Shown one piece after another: positions 34,999 to 44,352 of a stretch of 64,000 nucleotides of DNA. Both the position numbers and the translations under genes were made by a program. The first letter of the stretch is position 1. The number at the start of each line of letters is the position of its first letter. Source of the DNA: Natronorubrum sediminis. GTDB lineage: Archaea; Halobacteriota; Halobacteria; Halobacteriales; Natrialbaceae. Below the pieces are notes generated by a model that did not search any database, had not been told where the DNA came from, and saw only the letters and a program-made list of their open reading frames with translations. Where the stretch lies: the NCBI RefSeq assembly GCF_900108095.1, contig NZ_FNWL01000002.1, forward strand, positions 416,748 to 480,747, in the 5' to 3' direction.

Positions 34999-36018
34999 TC
35001 AGTCGTCGGACAGCGTCGCCGTGGCGGAGCCGGTTAGGAGCGTTTCGCCGTGTTGGTTCTCGACCGCGAGGTCGACCTCGACGACGCCGTCGTCGGGCTG
35101 CCTGTCGACGACTTCAGCCGTCGCAGCGATCGAGTCGTCGGGGAAGACCTGCGACTGGAAGCGGACGCTGAAGGAGTCGACGGCCCCGAGGCCGAACCAG
35201 TCGGTGACCACTCGAGACGCGACGCCGGCGGTGAACATCCCCTGGCCGAAGACGCTCTCGTTGCCCGCTTGGCGGGCGTAGGGTTCGTCGTAGTGAATCG
35301 GGTTGAAATCCCCGCTCGCGCCCGCGTACTTGACGAAGTGTACTCGCTCGAGGTCCTCGACGACGACCGTCGGGCCGGTATCGCCGACGGCGAGGTCGTC
35401 CGCCGAGCGAACTCGGTCGACCGCCGCCGCGGGTGGGACGGTGTCGTCGGTGGCCGTCGAATCGTCTCCGTCCGTCGGGCCCGTCCCGTCCTCGCCGTTT
35501 TCAGCGTCGCTCTCGTCGTCTTCGACGGCACCGTCGGTCTCGATGACCGTCGCCCGATCGGTGAGCACGAGGTCGTCGCCTTCGTCGCGGTACTCTGTCT
35601 CGTAGACGGCGAACGTCATCGTTCCGGCGCGCCCGCCGTTGCGCTGGAAGACGTCCGTCAGGGTGGTCGTCCCCGTCAGCACGTCGCCGACTTGCAGCGG
35701 CCGCTCGTACTCGTAGCCCTGCTCGCCGTGGAGGACGTACTCCGGTCGAAAACCGAGGTCGAAGCCGTACATCTCGAGGTCGTCGGGTCGATAGCGGGGG
35801 AACCGGCTGACTCGAGCGTACGTCAGGGGCGCGGGCAGGCGGTCGAATCCGCGTTCGTCGGCGACGCCAGCGTCGCGAAAGACGGGGTTCGGATCGGTGA
35901 TCGAGCGGGCGAACTCCTCGACTTTGCCCGGTTCGATCCGGAAATCCTCGACGGTGACTCGCGAGTCGCCGACCATGGCCTCGAGGTCGGCCATCGACTT
36001 ACTCGGCACGAGCGACAC
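34999..36018 (-). CDS. Tandem MaoC / hot-dog dehydratase
   Basis: 339 residues with two hot-dog halves. The first (about 20-165) resembles the N-terminal MaoC-like dehydratase region (SITDPNPVFRDAG...LPAPLTYARVSRFPRY). An acidic linker of about 40 residues rich in Asp/Glu/Thr joins it to a catalytic MaoC domain (FVKYAGASGDFNPIHYDEPYARQAG...GQGMFTAGVASRVVTDW), which keeps the Asp and His dyad. It probably hydrates an enoyl-CoA. The start may be the ninth codon (35994). It is divergent from the SDR gene and convergent with the DUF35 gene, within the same catabolic region. Confidence 0.88.
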   Translation of the reverse strand: MSLVPSKSMADLEAMVGDSRVTVEDFRIEPGKVEEFARSITDPNPVFRDAGVADERGFDRLPAPLTYARVSRFPRYRPDDLEMYGFDLGFRPEYVLHGEQGYEYERPLQVGDVLTGTTTLTDVFQRNGGRAGTMTFAVYETEYRDEGDDLVLTDRATVIETDGAVEDDESDAENGEDGTGPTDGDDSTATDDTVPPAAAVDRVRSADDLAVGDTGPTVVVEDLERVHFVKYAGASGDFNPIHYDEPYARQAGNESVFGQGMFTAGVASRVVTDWFGLGAVDSFSVRFQSQVFPDDSIAATAEVVDRQPDDGVVEVDLAVENQHGETLLTGSATATLSDD

Positions 36019-36225
36019 CCCCGATGGCTGATCGGCGGCATGATTCCGGACCTTGACTATGCAGGTGACGCGCAGTCTCGCTGTATTCGTCCATCATTTT
36101 CCCTACGGTTTTTCGACGAATCTCATAAGCGTATTCCTCGCGGTCAACGAGGCGAGGCGGAAACTGGGTTCGAAGACGCGACCGGTCACATGATTTATTA
36201 CATCGATCGTCGAAGTATCGTGTTG

Positions 36226-36235
36226 TATCATGATA
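36226..36235. promoter_or_regulatory. TATCATGATA palindrome in the MaoC/SDR divergent region
   Basis: A perfect 10-bp palindrome 53 bases before the SDR start and about 210 bases from the MaoC start. ATTTATTACAT (about 36193-36203) nearby looks TATA-like. Its place in a divergent promoter region makes an operator role possible. Confidence 0.35.
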
Positions 36236-36288
36236 GCAAATGCCACATTGTGGCCGACAGTGGATCAGCCAGACGTGAGGCGATATCG

Positions 36289-37059
36289 ATGACGACCGAC
36301 CAATTCAGCCTCGAAGGAGAGACGGTGGTCGTCACGGGCTCCTCGAGCGGACTCGGGAAGGCGATGGTCGAACGCTTCGCCGACGACAGCGCGAACGTCG
36401 TCGTCACCTCTCGAGAACTGGACAACGTCGAACCCGTCGCGAGCGCGATCAACGAGGGCGACGCCGATGGGCGCGCGCTCGCCCTCGAGTGCGACGTGCG
36501 AAACCGTGGGTCGATCGACGAACTGGTCGATCAGACCGTGAGCGAGTTCGGATCGCTCGACGTGTTCATCAACAATGCGGGTGCGAGCTTTCAGGCGCCG
36601 GTCGCAGAGATCAGCGAGAACGGCTGGAAGACTATCGTCGACATCAACCTCCACGGGACGTTCCACGGCTGTCAGGCCGCGGGCGAGTACATGCGCGACA
36701 ACGGCGGCGGGAAGATCATCAACATCGCGAGCGTCGCCGGTCAGCGCGGCTCGAGACAGATGAGCCCTTACGGCGCGGCGAAAGCCGCTGTGATCAATTT
36801 CACGAGTTCGCTCGCCGCCGATTGGGCCGAAGACGACATCTGGGTCAACTGCATCGCGCCCGGATTGGTCGCCACCGAGGGCGTCAAATCCCAGATGGGC
36901 GTCGACGACGACGCCGACGCGATCGATCGCTCGAGAGCGGATCGGACGATCGGGAGGCCCGAAGAGGTCGCGGACCTCGCGCAGTTCCTGGCCAGTCCGG
37001 CTTCCTCCTACATCGTCGGCGAGACGATGACGATCAAGGGAACGCCGCGCCTCGAGTGA
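36289..37059 (+). CDS. Short-chain dehydrogenase/reductase (SDR)
   Basis: 256 residues from MTTDQFSLEGETVVV at 36289; the frame extends far upstream without family features. The NAD(P)-binding TGSSSGLGKAM is near residue 17, the structural NNAG motif at INNAGASF, Ser in INIASVAGQRGS and the catalytic YxxxK in SPYGAAKAAV. The C-terminal FLASPASSYIVGETMTIKG is typical of classical SDRs. An acidic residue after the second strand (SRELDN) leaves cofactor choice open. It likely oxidises a hydroxyacyl or alcohol intermediate of the neighbouring pathway. Confidence 0.9.
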   Translation: MTTDQFSLEGETVVVTGSSSGLGKAMVERFADDSANVVVTSRELDNVEPVASAINEGDADGRALALECDVRNRGSIDELVDQTVSEFGSLDVFINNAGASFQAPVAEISENGWKTIVDINLHGTFHGCQAAGEYMRDNGGGKIINIASVAGQRGSRQMSPYGAAKAAVINFTSSLAADWAEDDIWVNCIAPGLVATEGVKSQMGVDDDADAIDRSRADRTIGRPEEVADLAQFLASPASSYIVGETMTIKGTPRLE

Positions 37060-37173
37060 GTTCCCGTCGGCATCGCTGACCGGCGTCGTCGGTATCAACC
37101 GACCGACGAGGGTTCCGGTTCGTGTTACCAAGATCCATACACTTTTCAGTGATATCGACAAACTACTTGACAA

Positions 37174-38760
37174 ATGGATGACCTCGAGCTCGTTCCGGCA
37201 GCGTCGCTGTTCGAATCGCCCTACGACGGAAACATTGCAAACCTCCTGGACAGGGCGGTCGCCGAACAGCCCGACCAGATCGCGATCGAACACGCCGGTG
37301 AGACGGTAACCTACCGGGAGTTTTCCCGCCTCGTCGAAACGTACACCCGCGGATTGGTCGGGCTCAGTCTCGAGTCCGACGATCGGATCTGTCTCTATAT
37401 GCCAAACGGTATCGCGTTCAGTGCGGTCGTCTGGGCGTGCATTCGGAGCGGAATCGTCGCGAGCCCGCTGAACCCGGCCTACCGTCGCCGCGAAATCGAG
37501 TATCAGGTGGACCACGCCGACGCGAAGGCCGTCGTGGTAGACGGCGAGGCGAGCGATCACGTCGTCGACGCCGTCGCCGGTCTCGAGGCCGAAATCGTGA
37601 GTACGAGCGCCGACACCGATCACACGTCACTGTCGTCGGTTGCGGAGGGAGGCGACGACAGCCACGGCGACCTCGTCGAGCGCTCGGACGACGACGTTTT
37701 GCTTCAGCCCTACACGTCGGGGACGACCGGCGATCCGAAAGGCGTCCTCCTCACTCATCGGAACTTCCGGGTCCAGATCGCGACCAGCGTCTCGAATTAC
37801 AGCGCGAGTCCCATTCAGGGCGATTCGCTCATTATCCTCCCGATGTACCACATCACCGGCCTCTTGCAGATGCTCTCCTCGCTGTGTTCGGGTCGGACGC
37901 TTCACTTACTCCGACCCGACCAGTGGGACCCAGAACGCGTTCTCGAGTTGATCGACGAACACGACATTCCGGCGTTCATCGGCGTCGCGACTATGTTCAG
38001 CGACTTGCTCGAGGCCTACGACCCGGAGAAACACGGCCTCGAGGCGCTCCAGCGGGCGGGACAGGGTGGCGACAAACTGCCGAAGCCGGTTCAAGAAGCG
38101 TTCGAGGAGCGAATCGGTGTCACGCTCTCAGAGGGGTACGGACTCACGGAGACGACGGCGACGACGCACACCATTCGCTGGTCGACACTCGGCAATCGGC
38201 CGGGGAGCGTCGGCCAACCCGCCGGGCACACGCGCTCGAAAATCGTCGACGAGAACGACGAGCCAGTCGCGACCGGTGAGGAAGGGGAGTTGCTCATCGA
38301 CGGGCCACAGGTTATGGCGGGCTACTACAAGAATCCCGAAGCGAACGAGGCCGTCTTCACCGATGACGGCTTCTTCCGGTCGGGCGACATCGCGTCTCGA
38401 GACGACGACAACTACTACTACATCAAGGGGCGCGAGAAGGAGATGATCCTCACGGCGGGGTACAACGTCTATCCCCGCGAAATCGAGGACACGCTCTACG
38501 ATCATCCGGGCGTACTCGAGGCCGCCGTCTTCGGCGTGCCCGACGAGCGACGGGGCGAGACCGTCGCCGCAGCCGTGGTGCCCACGAACGGGGCGTCGAT
38601 CACCGACGAGGAAATCGAGGAGTACGTCCTCGGCGAACTCGCACCGTACAAGCACCCTCGGTACGTCGAAGTCCGTAATGAACTGCCCAAAACCGGGAGC
38701 GGGAAAGTACAGAAGACGGTTCTGCGCGAGGAGTTCGGTCGAGAGTATGTCGATGAGTGA
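37174..38760 (+). CDS. AMP-forming acyl-CoA ligase
   Basis: 528 residues of the ANL superfamily. The P-loop-like YTSGTTGDPKGVLLTHRN is near residue 182, the ATP motif GYGLTETTATTH near 320, DGFFRSGDIASRDDDNYYYIKGREKEMI near 395 and the catalytic lysine in PKTGSGKVQKTVL near the C-terminus. It would activate a carboxylic acid to its CoA thioester at the pathway entrance. A second ligase of similar length lies at 46153. It begins 114 bases after the SDR gene. Confidence 0.94.
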   Translation: MDDLELVPAASLFESPYDGNIANLLDRAVAEQPDQIAIEHAGETVTYREFSRLVETYTRGLVGLSLESDDRICLYMPNGIAFSAVVWACIRSGIVASPLNPAYRRREIEYQVDHADAKAVVVDGEASDHVVDAVAGLEAEIVSTSADTDHTSLSSVAEGGDDSHGDLVERSDDDVLLQPYTSGTTGDPKGVLLTHRNFRVQIATSVSNYSASPIQGDSLIILPMYHITGLLQMLSSLCSGRTLHLLRPDQWDPERVLELIDEHDIPAFIGVATMFSDLLEAYDPEKHGLEALQRAGQGGDKLPKPVQEAFEERIGVTLSEGYGLTETTATTHTIRWSTLGNRPGSVGQPAGHTRSKIVDENDEPVATGEEGELLIDGPQVMAGYYKNPEANEAVFTDDGFFRSGDIASRDDDNYYYIKGREKEMILTAGYNVYPREIEDTLYDHPGVLEAAVFGVPDERRGETVAAAVVPTNGASITDEEIEEYVLGELAPYKHPRYVEVRNELPKTGSGKVQKTVLREEFGREYVDE

Positions 38761-38808
38761 GCGCCCAACGCCAGCACGGGACGTAGTGAACGGAGGCCCC
38801 GCGCTTCG

Positions 38809-40158
38809 ATGAATGACCGAGGGAAAGGGGAATCCGCAGGTGACGAACCGCCAGATTCGGAGTCAGCGTCCGAGTCGAAGACGTACTCGAATCGCGAAAT
38901 CCGAACGATCGCTCTCGCGGTCATCGGCGGCGTGTTCTTCGGCGGTGTCGCGACGGGGGTTGCCTATCCGACGCTCCCGTTGTTAGACGAACACCTGCTC
39001 ATCAGCGCCGTTATGTTGAGCATCATCCTGTCGGCGAATCGAATCGCTCGGCTGTTCATGAACACGCCGGCAGGATCGATCATCGACCGCTACGGGACGC
39101 GAAAACCGATGATCTTCGGCCTCTACACGCAGGCGCTGGCACCCTTTGGCTACATCGCCGGCCTGTACACGCCGGCGTACGTGTTCGGGACGTTTCCAAT
39201 CGTTGGCGAGGTATCCGCGCCGGGTGTCGTCTTCGTCCTGGCTCGTCTCTTCTGGGGTGTCGGCAGCGCGTTCGTCTTCATCGGCGCGTTCGCGACCATC
39301 ACGTACGTCACGACGACGCAGAACCGCGGCCAGTGGGTCGGCTACATGCGCGGATTCGACTCGCTCGGCTTTCCGGCTGGCCTCATCGTCGGCGGCGTGC
39401 TAACGGACCTCGCGGGGATGGAAATCGCGTTTCTCGTCGGCGGCATTCTCGCACTCGTCGCCGGAACGATCGCCACGCTCGTCTTGCCGGACGTGCACGC
39501 CGGGACCGATAGAGACGCCGCGAGAATTCGGGACATTCCGGCCATCCTCCGCGAGCGGCCAGCCGTCCTCGCGATCGGCTACGGAAACTTCACGATTCAG
39601 TTGCTCTGGGGCGGCATCGTCCTCGTCACGCTCGCCAGATACGCGGAGGTCCACGGAATGCAGATCTCCGCACTGGAGGCCGCGGGAATTAGCGGGGTCG
39701 TCATGGCACTCGGCGTGGTCACGTCCGGCGTGACGACGTTGTTTACGGGCTGGGTCTCCGATCGAATGCGAGATCGGTCGCTCCTGACGGTCCCCGCGTT
39801 CGTCGCCATGGCCGTCGGGTTCCTCGTCATCGCGTACTACCCCGTCCTCGAGTTGCTCCTCGTCGCCATCGTCCTGATCGGGTTCGGCATCGGAATGTCG
39901 GCACCCGCGTTGCTCGCGATTCTGGGCGATCTGACGCCGGGGGACGAACTCGGTCGGATGGGGGGCGTCTACAACGTGATGGGCGAAATCGGGTTGAGTC
40001 TCGGGCCGCTCGTCGCGATTCCCGCCGTCGAAAGCTGGTTCGGCTACCAGTGGACGTACGTACTCTGTGCGCTGTTGGTCGTCAGTTGTCTCACCGTCGT
40101 CTCGATTCCGCTCCTTCGGGACCCGGCGGTCTCGACGACGACTGTGAACGCGGACTGA
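38809..40158 (+). CDS. MFS transporter
   Basis: 449 residues with a polar acidic N-terminus of about 30 residues and about 12 membrane segments. MFS marks include RIARLFMNTPAGSIIDRYGTRKPMIFG, the loop between helices 2 and 3, and a corresponding WVSDRMRDRSLLTVPAF in the second half. Downstream of an acyl-CoA ligase by 48 bases, it may carry the acid substrate in or a product out; direction and substrate are not visible. Confidence 0.9.
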   Translation: MNDRGKGESAGDEPPDSESASESKTYSNREIRTIALAVIGGVFFGGVATGVAYPTLPLLDEHLLISAVMLSIILSANRIARLFMNTPAGSIIDRYGTRKPMIFGLYTQALAPFGYIAGLYTPAYVFGTFPIVGEVSAPGVVFVLARLFWGVGSAFVFIGAFATITYVTTTQNRGQWVGYMRGFDSLGFPAGLIVGGVLTDLAGMEIAFLVGGILALVAGTIATLVLPDVHAGTDRDAARIRDIPAILRERPAVLAIGYGNFTIQLLWGGIVLVTLARYAEVHGMQISALEAAGISGVVMALGVVTSGVTTLFTGWVSDRMRDRSLLTVPAFVAMAVGFLVIAYYPVLELLLVAIVLIGFGIGMSAPALLAILGDLTPGDELGRMGGVYNVMGEIGLSLGPLVAIPAVESWFGYQWTYVLCALLVVSCLTVVSIPLLRDPAVSTTTVNAD

Positions 40159-40251
40159 ACATCGGTCTCGCGCACCCGTCTGTTTCGGAGAAAGTCGACA
40201 TCAAGCGGAGTGTTCACAAGAACTAAGGTCTCTCCTGTGAAGCGTGATATC

Positions 40252-40989
40252 ATGTCCCGAGACACAGCCGCCGTCGTCGGTGGCGGAATTATGGGTGCAG
40301 GCATCGCACAGGTACTCGCACGAAACGGCTACGACGTTCGCGTCCGCGAGATCAACGAGGAATTGGCCGAGGAGGCCAGAGAGCGCGTCATTTCGGGTAA
40401 CTACGGTCTCGACGACGCCGTTTCCGGCGGCTATCTCTCCGAGGAGGAAAAGGCAGAGACGCTCGAGCGAATCACGTTCACGACGGATCTCGCGGCAGCG
40501 ACGGACGGCACCGACTTCGTCATCGAAGCCGTGACCGAGAACCTCGCGATCAAGGGTCAGGTTTTCCGTGATCTCGACGAGGTCACCGACGACCAGCCGC
40601 TGTACTCGAACACGAGTGGCTTCTCCGTGACCGCGATCGCGAACGCCGTCTCCGACCCCTCTCGCGTGGCCGTAACGCACTTCTTCAACCCGGTTCCGGT
40701 CATGGACATGGTCGAAATCGTACGCGCACCGGAGACCGACGACGCGGTCGTCGAACGCGCGGAAGAACTGATCGACGAACTCGACAAGACGCGAGTGACC
40801 ATCGACGACGCACCCGGAACCTACGGCTTCATCGCGAACCGCTGTCACGCGGCGATGCGCGAGGAGGCCCAGCAGATCGTCGACGAGGGAATCGCGACCG
40901 AAGATCAGGTCGACAAAGCGCTCGAGGACGGCTACAACCTCCCCGTCGGCCCGTTCTCGCTGCGCGGGATCGGCGAAGAGTGGGACTGA
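40252..40989 (+). CDS. 3-hydroxyacyl-CoA dehydrogenase family protein, short C-terminus
   Basis: 245 residues from MSRDTAAVVGGGIMGAGIAQVLA, which carries the NAD-binding glycine motif. The catalytic region shows SNTSGFSVTAIANAV, THFFNPVPVMDMVEIVRAPETDD and FIANRCHAAMREEAQQIV. Typical members run about 285 residues, with a C-terminal helical domain after the GPFxL turn; here the protein ends GPFSLRGIGEEWD. It is either a naturally short form or truncated by the octamer-repeat tract that follows the stop. It would oxidise a 3-hydroxyacyl-CoA. Confidence 0.85.
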   Translation: MSRDTAAVVGGGIMGAGIAQVLARNGYDVRVREINEELAEEARERVISGNYGLDDAVSGGYLSEEEKAETLERITFTTDLAAATDGTDFVIEAVTENLAIKGQVFRDLDEVTDDQPLYSNTSGFSVTAIANAVSDPSRVAVTHFFNPVPVMDMVEIVRAPETDDAVVERAEELIDELDKTRVTIDDAPGTYGFIANRCHAAMREEAQQIVDEGIATEDQVDKALEDGYNLPVGPFSLRGIGEEWD

Positions 40990-41026
40990 ACGAACACAAA
41001 AACTGCGAACCCGCGAACCCACAAAA

Positions 41027-41066
41027 TCGAGAAACCGAGAAACCGAGAAATCGAGAAGTCGAGAAC
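41027..41066 (+). repeat. Five tandem 8-bp units of (T/C)CGAGAAA type
   Basis: TCGAGAAA, CCGAGAAA (twice), TCGAGAAG and TCGAGAAC follow without spacers, just after two GCGAACCC-like units. The tract lies between the convergent ends of the hydroxyacyl-CoA dehydrogenase and enoyl-CoA hydratase genes. It could be slippage-derived and may affect termination. Confidence 0.8.
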
Positions 41067-41084
41067 CAACGAGACAGCGCGTTC

Positions 41085-41879
41085 TTACTTTCCTTCGAAC
41101 TCGGCGTCGCGCTTTTCGGCGAACGCCGCGGCACCTTCCGCGTGGTCTTCTGTCGTCAACAACTCCGCGAAGACCTGGCTGTCGTAGCGCAGGCCCTCGT
41201 TCAGGCCGGAGTGGACGGCCATGTGGGCGGACTTTTTGACGGCCTGCACGGCGAGGGGTGCCTGTCCGGCGAGTTCGGTGACGAAGTCGTCGACGTCCTC
41301 GTCGAAGGAATCCGCGTCGTAGACGTGGTTGATGATCCCCTCGTCATCGGCGCGTTCGGCCGAGATGTGGTTGCCGCGCATGGCCAGTTCCTTCGCGACC
41401 GCCGGGCCGGCCAGTTTCGTCACGTACTGGACGCCACCCGCACCGGGGATGATTCCCAGGTCGACTTCGGGGAAGCCGAACGTACTCCCCTCGGTCGCCA
41501 GCCGGAAGTCACACGCGAGGGCCGTCTCGAGGCCGCCACCGAGACAGTAGCCGTCGATCTTCGCGATGACGGGCGTCGGGAAGTCCCGGATGAAGTCGTA
41601 GTGCGTGCGTCCGGAGGAGCCGCCGGCCGATTCGTCCGAGAAGCCGCCGATGTCCGCACCAGCACAGAAGGCCTTCTCACCGGCCCCCTCGAGCACGACG
41701 GCTCGCAGGGCGACGCCGTCGGCGTCTTCATTCGCGGTCTCGAGTTGTTCGAGCCCGGCGATGATGTCGTCTCGGAGCTGTCCGTTGAGAGCGTTGAGCG
41801 CGTCCGGACGGTTCATCGTGAGCGTGCCGATGCCAGTTTCACTGTCGTACTTCACTAGGACTGTGTCGAGGTCGTCCAT
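41085..41879 (-). CDS. Enoyl-CoA hydratase/isomerase (crotonase) family
   Basis: 264 residues. The crotonase oxyanion-hole segments are present: GEKAFCAGADIGGF near residue 72 and YCLGGGLETALACDFRLATEGSTFGFPEVDLGIIPGAGGVQYV near 110-150, with the Glu residues of a hydratase (LGGGLE and PEVDLG). It would hydrate trans-2-enoyl-CoA. It diverges from the MBL hydrolase gene, start to start 70 bases. Confidence 0.94.
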   Translation of the reverse strand: MDDLDTVLVKYDSETGIGTLTMNRPDALNALNGQLRDDIIAGLEQLETANEDADGVALRAVVLEGAGEKAFCAGADIGGFSDESAGGSSGRTHYDFIRDFPTPVIAKIDGYCLGGGLETALACDFRLATEGSTFGFPEVDLGIIPGAGGVQYVTKLAGPAVAKELAMRGNHISAERADDEGIINHVYDADSFDEDVDDFVTELAGQAPLAVQAVKKSAHMAVHSGLNEGLRYDSQVFAELLTTEDHAEGAAAFAEKRDAEFEGK

Positions 41880-41949
41880 GGCTGACAGTCAGTATCGATC
41901 ACCAAATAAGTACACGAATCGGGTGTGCGAATCGCGTCTCTTCCCCCGA

Positions 41950-43068
41950 ATGTACTCGCTCGAACCGACAGTTCGCGTAAGCCTTGCCGGTGAACAAACC
42001 ATCACCCACACCGACCTCGAATGTGAGTTCGTGTCACGGACGAATCGACCGAGTGCGGACAGCGCTCGGTCACGAGTTCACCGCCTCGAGTGCAGCGTCG
42101 AGTGGCCGCCCGGTCACGTCGCAGCGTACCTCATTCCCGGAGACGAACCGATCCTCGTCGACGCCGGCATGGCGGGCGAGCAGGGTCGCGACGAGTTATT
42201 CGAGGGACTTCGATCCCACGGCGTCGATCCCAAAGCGATCGATCACCTCCTGCTTACGCACCCGCATACGGATCACGCCGGGCAGGTCCAGCCCCTTCGC
42301 GAGCGTGGAAACCCGACGGTCCACGCGCCCGGACAGACCCGCGACCGATTCGAACGCGACCTCGAGACCGTCGAGATGGCGACCAGACGGAACCTCCACG
42401 AAGCGGGAGTCGACGAGCGCTACATTCCGAATTCTCTCGAGCGGCTTCTCGATGCCCATCGGTCTCACCGCGACTGTTTGCCACTCGAGGCGGTAGACAA
42501 CTGGATCGAGGACGAAACACCCGTGACGATCGGGGACAGAACGTTCGACCCGATCTACACGCCCGGCCATCACGCACCACACTACTGCTACGCAACGACG
42601 CTCGGCGAGGAACGCGTCGTCTTTGCGGGTGACATGGCCATCGAACCGTTCCGGGCGATCGCCCTCCACGTCAACTTCGACGACGGCGTTCGCGACGGGA
42701 TTTCGGCCTACCTTGAGGCCCTCGAACGACTCGAGCGTCACTCGTTCGATCGTGTTTATCCAGGTCACGGGCCCGTCCACGACCGCTTCGACGCCGTCGT
42801 CGACCGATCGATCACCGACCTCGAGACCCAACTCGAAGCCTGTCTCGAGGTTCTCGAGCAGGCTGACGACGCGCTCACCGCAACCGACGTCGCACTCGAG
42901 CAGACGGACTCCGTTCGTGAACGAGCCCGGAAGATGCCCGAAATCGTCGGCTCGCTGGCCACGCTCGAGCGCGAGGGCCGCGTTCGCTCGAGCCTCGAGG
43001 AGGGGGTTCGATACCACGAACGTGAATACGAACACGACGAATACGAAGACGAACACGAACACGTGTAA
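41950..43068 (+). CDS. MBL-fold metallo-hydrolase with His/Glu/Asp-rich tail
   Basis: Up to 372 residues; a GTG at 42031 would give an N-terminus matching that of the paralogue at 23330. Zinc motifs: LLTHPHTDHAGQVQPL, TPGHHAPHYCYA, FAGDMAIEPF and PGHGPVHDRF. The C-terminus ends in HEREYEHDEYEDEHEHV, encoded by a short degenerate repeat; the paralogue lacks it. Both paralogues share VEWPPGHVAAYLI-like strands and lie among acyl-CoA genes, so a thioesterase-like activity is plausible but unproven. Confidence 0.88.
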   Translation: MYSLEPTVRVSLAGEQTITHTDLECEFVSRTNRPSADSARSRVHRLECSVEWPPGHVAAYLIPGDEPILVDAGMAGEQGRDELFEGLRSHGVDPKAIDHLLLTHPHTDHAGQVQPLRERGNPTVHAPGQTRDRFERDLETVEMATRRNLHEAGVDERYIPNSLERLLDAHRSHRDCLPLEAVDNWIEDETPVTIGDRTFDPIYTPGHHAPHYCYATTLGEERVVFAGDMAIEPFRAIALHVNFDDGVRDGISAYLEALERLERHSFDRVYPGHGPVHDRFDAVVDRSITDLETQLEACLEVLEQADDALTATDVALEQTDSVRERARKMPEIVGSLATLEREGRVRSSLEEGVRYHEREYEHDEYEDEHEHV

Positions 43069-43111
43069 CGCGAACAGAATTGCTATCAGTGTGGTCGTGT
43101 AATGGTGTGTC

Positions 43112-44269
43112 ATGCACGACGCAGTTATCGTCGACGCAGTTCGAACGCCATTCGGAAAACGCGACGGCTCGTTTCGGGACACTCACCCACAAGACCTCGC
43201 GGCAGAGCCACTGAAGGCCCTCGAAGAACGCAACGACTTCGAGCCAGAGACGATCGAAGACGTGATCTACGGCTGTGTCTCGCCGATCGACGAGCAGGGA
43301 CTCAATATCGGCCGGCTCGCGCCGATGGTCGCTGGTTGGGGCGATATCGTTCCGGGTGTGCAACTCAATCGAATGTGTGGCTCGGGCCAGCAGGCGCTCA
43401 ACTTCGCCGCGGCGAACGTCATGGCCGGTCAACACGACGTATTGATCGCTGGCGGCGTCGAGCACATGACCCGTGTCCCGATGGGGTCGGACGGCGGCGA
43501 CGGGGCCGGCGTCACGGACACCTACTTCGAGCACTTCGACGAACTCACGCATCAGGGAGAGGGAGCCGAACGCATCGCCGAGAACTACGGCTTTTCGCGC
43601 GAGGAACTCGACGAGATCGCCGTCGACTCGCAGCGCCGCTGGGGCGAGGCGTGGGAGGAAGGGCGCTACGACGATCAGGTCGTGCCCGTGGAGACGGAAG
43701 TGGACGGCGAACCCGTCACCGTCGAACAGGACGAACATCCGCGTCCGGAAACCGATCTCGAGACGCTCTCGAACCTCCCGCTTTCCTTCCGCGAGGAGGG
43801 CAACGGTAGACACCACCCCGGCAACTCCTCGGGAATCGTCGACGGCTCCTCGGCGCTGCTCGTCGCCAGTGCAGAGGCGGCCGAAGCACACGGCTGGGAA
43901 CCCATGGCTCGAATCGTCCAGACGGAAGTCGTCGGTGTCGACCCCGTGACGATGCTTACGGGACCGATTCCGGCGACCGAGCAGGTCCTCGAGCAGGCCG
44001 ACCTAGATATTTCGGACATCGACCTCTTCGAGGTCAACGAGGCCTTTGCCGCCGTCGTCGCCGCCTGGCTCGAGGAGACGGGCGCGTCCTGGGAGCAGGT
44101 CAACGTCAACGGCGGAGCCATCGCTCACGGCCACCCACTCGGCGCGACCGGCGCGATGCTCACCACGAAATTAGCTCACGAACTCGAGCGAACGGGACAA
44201 GACCGAGCGCTTTCGACCATGTGCATCGGCTTCGGGCAGGGAATCGCGACGATTCTCGAGCGGGTTTGA
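43112..44269 (+). CDS. Acetyl-CoA C-acyltransferase (thiolase)
   Basis: 385 residues of a canonical thiolase: nucleophile in LNRMCGSGQQALNFAA (about Cys90), NEAFAAVVAAWLEE, GGAIAHGHPLGATGAML and the second active cysteine in STMCIGFGQGIATI. It would cleave 3-ketoacyl-CoA in the last step of beta-oxidation. This contrasts with the Cys-less thiolase-like protein at 33297. It follows the MBL gene by 43 bases. Confidence 0.94.
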   Translation: MHDAVIVDAVRTPFGKRDGSFRDTHPQDLAAEPLKALEERNDFEPETIEDVIYGCVSPIDEQGLNIGRLAPMVAGWGDIVPGVQLNRMCGSGQQALNFAAANVMAGQHDVLIAGGVEHMTRVPMGSDGGDGAGVTDTYFEHFDELTHQGEGAERIAENYGFSREELDEIAVDSQRRWGEAWEEGRYDDQVVPVETEVDGEPVTVEQDEHPRPETDLETLSNLPLSFREEGNGRHHPGNSSGIVDGSSALLVASAEAAEAHGWEPMARIVQTEVVGVDPVTMLTGPIPATEQVLEQADLDISDIDLFEVNEAFAAVVAAWLEETGASWEQVNVNGGAIAHGHPLGATGAMLTTKLAHELERTGQDRALSTMCIGFGQGIATILERV

Positions 44270-44352
44270 GCCGTCTTCGGACGGGTCACAGATCGCGACG
44301 GGGAAGGCCCGCTTTCTGACGGGAAACGCGCGCTCGTCGTGACTGGCTCCCT

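Noticed and set aside
35050-36288. Long upstream extension of the SDR frame
   Set aside because: The SDR fold begins at 36289; the extension is antisense to the MaoC gene and has no protein character.
36265-37623. 452-codon reverse open frame
   Set aside because: Antisense to the SDR and acyl-CoA ligase genes, both with full catalytic motifs.
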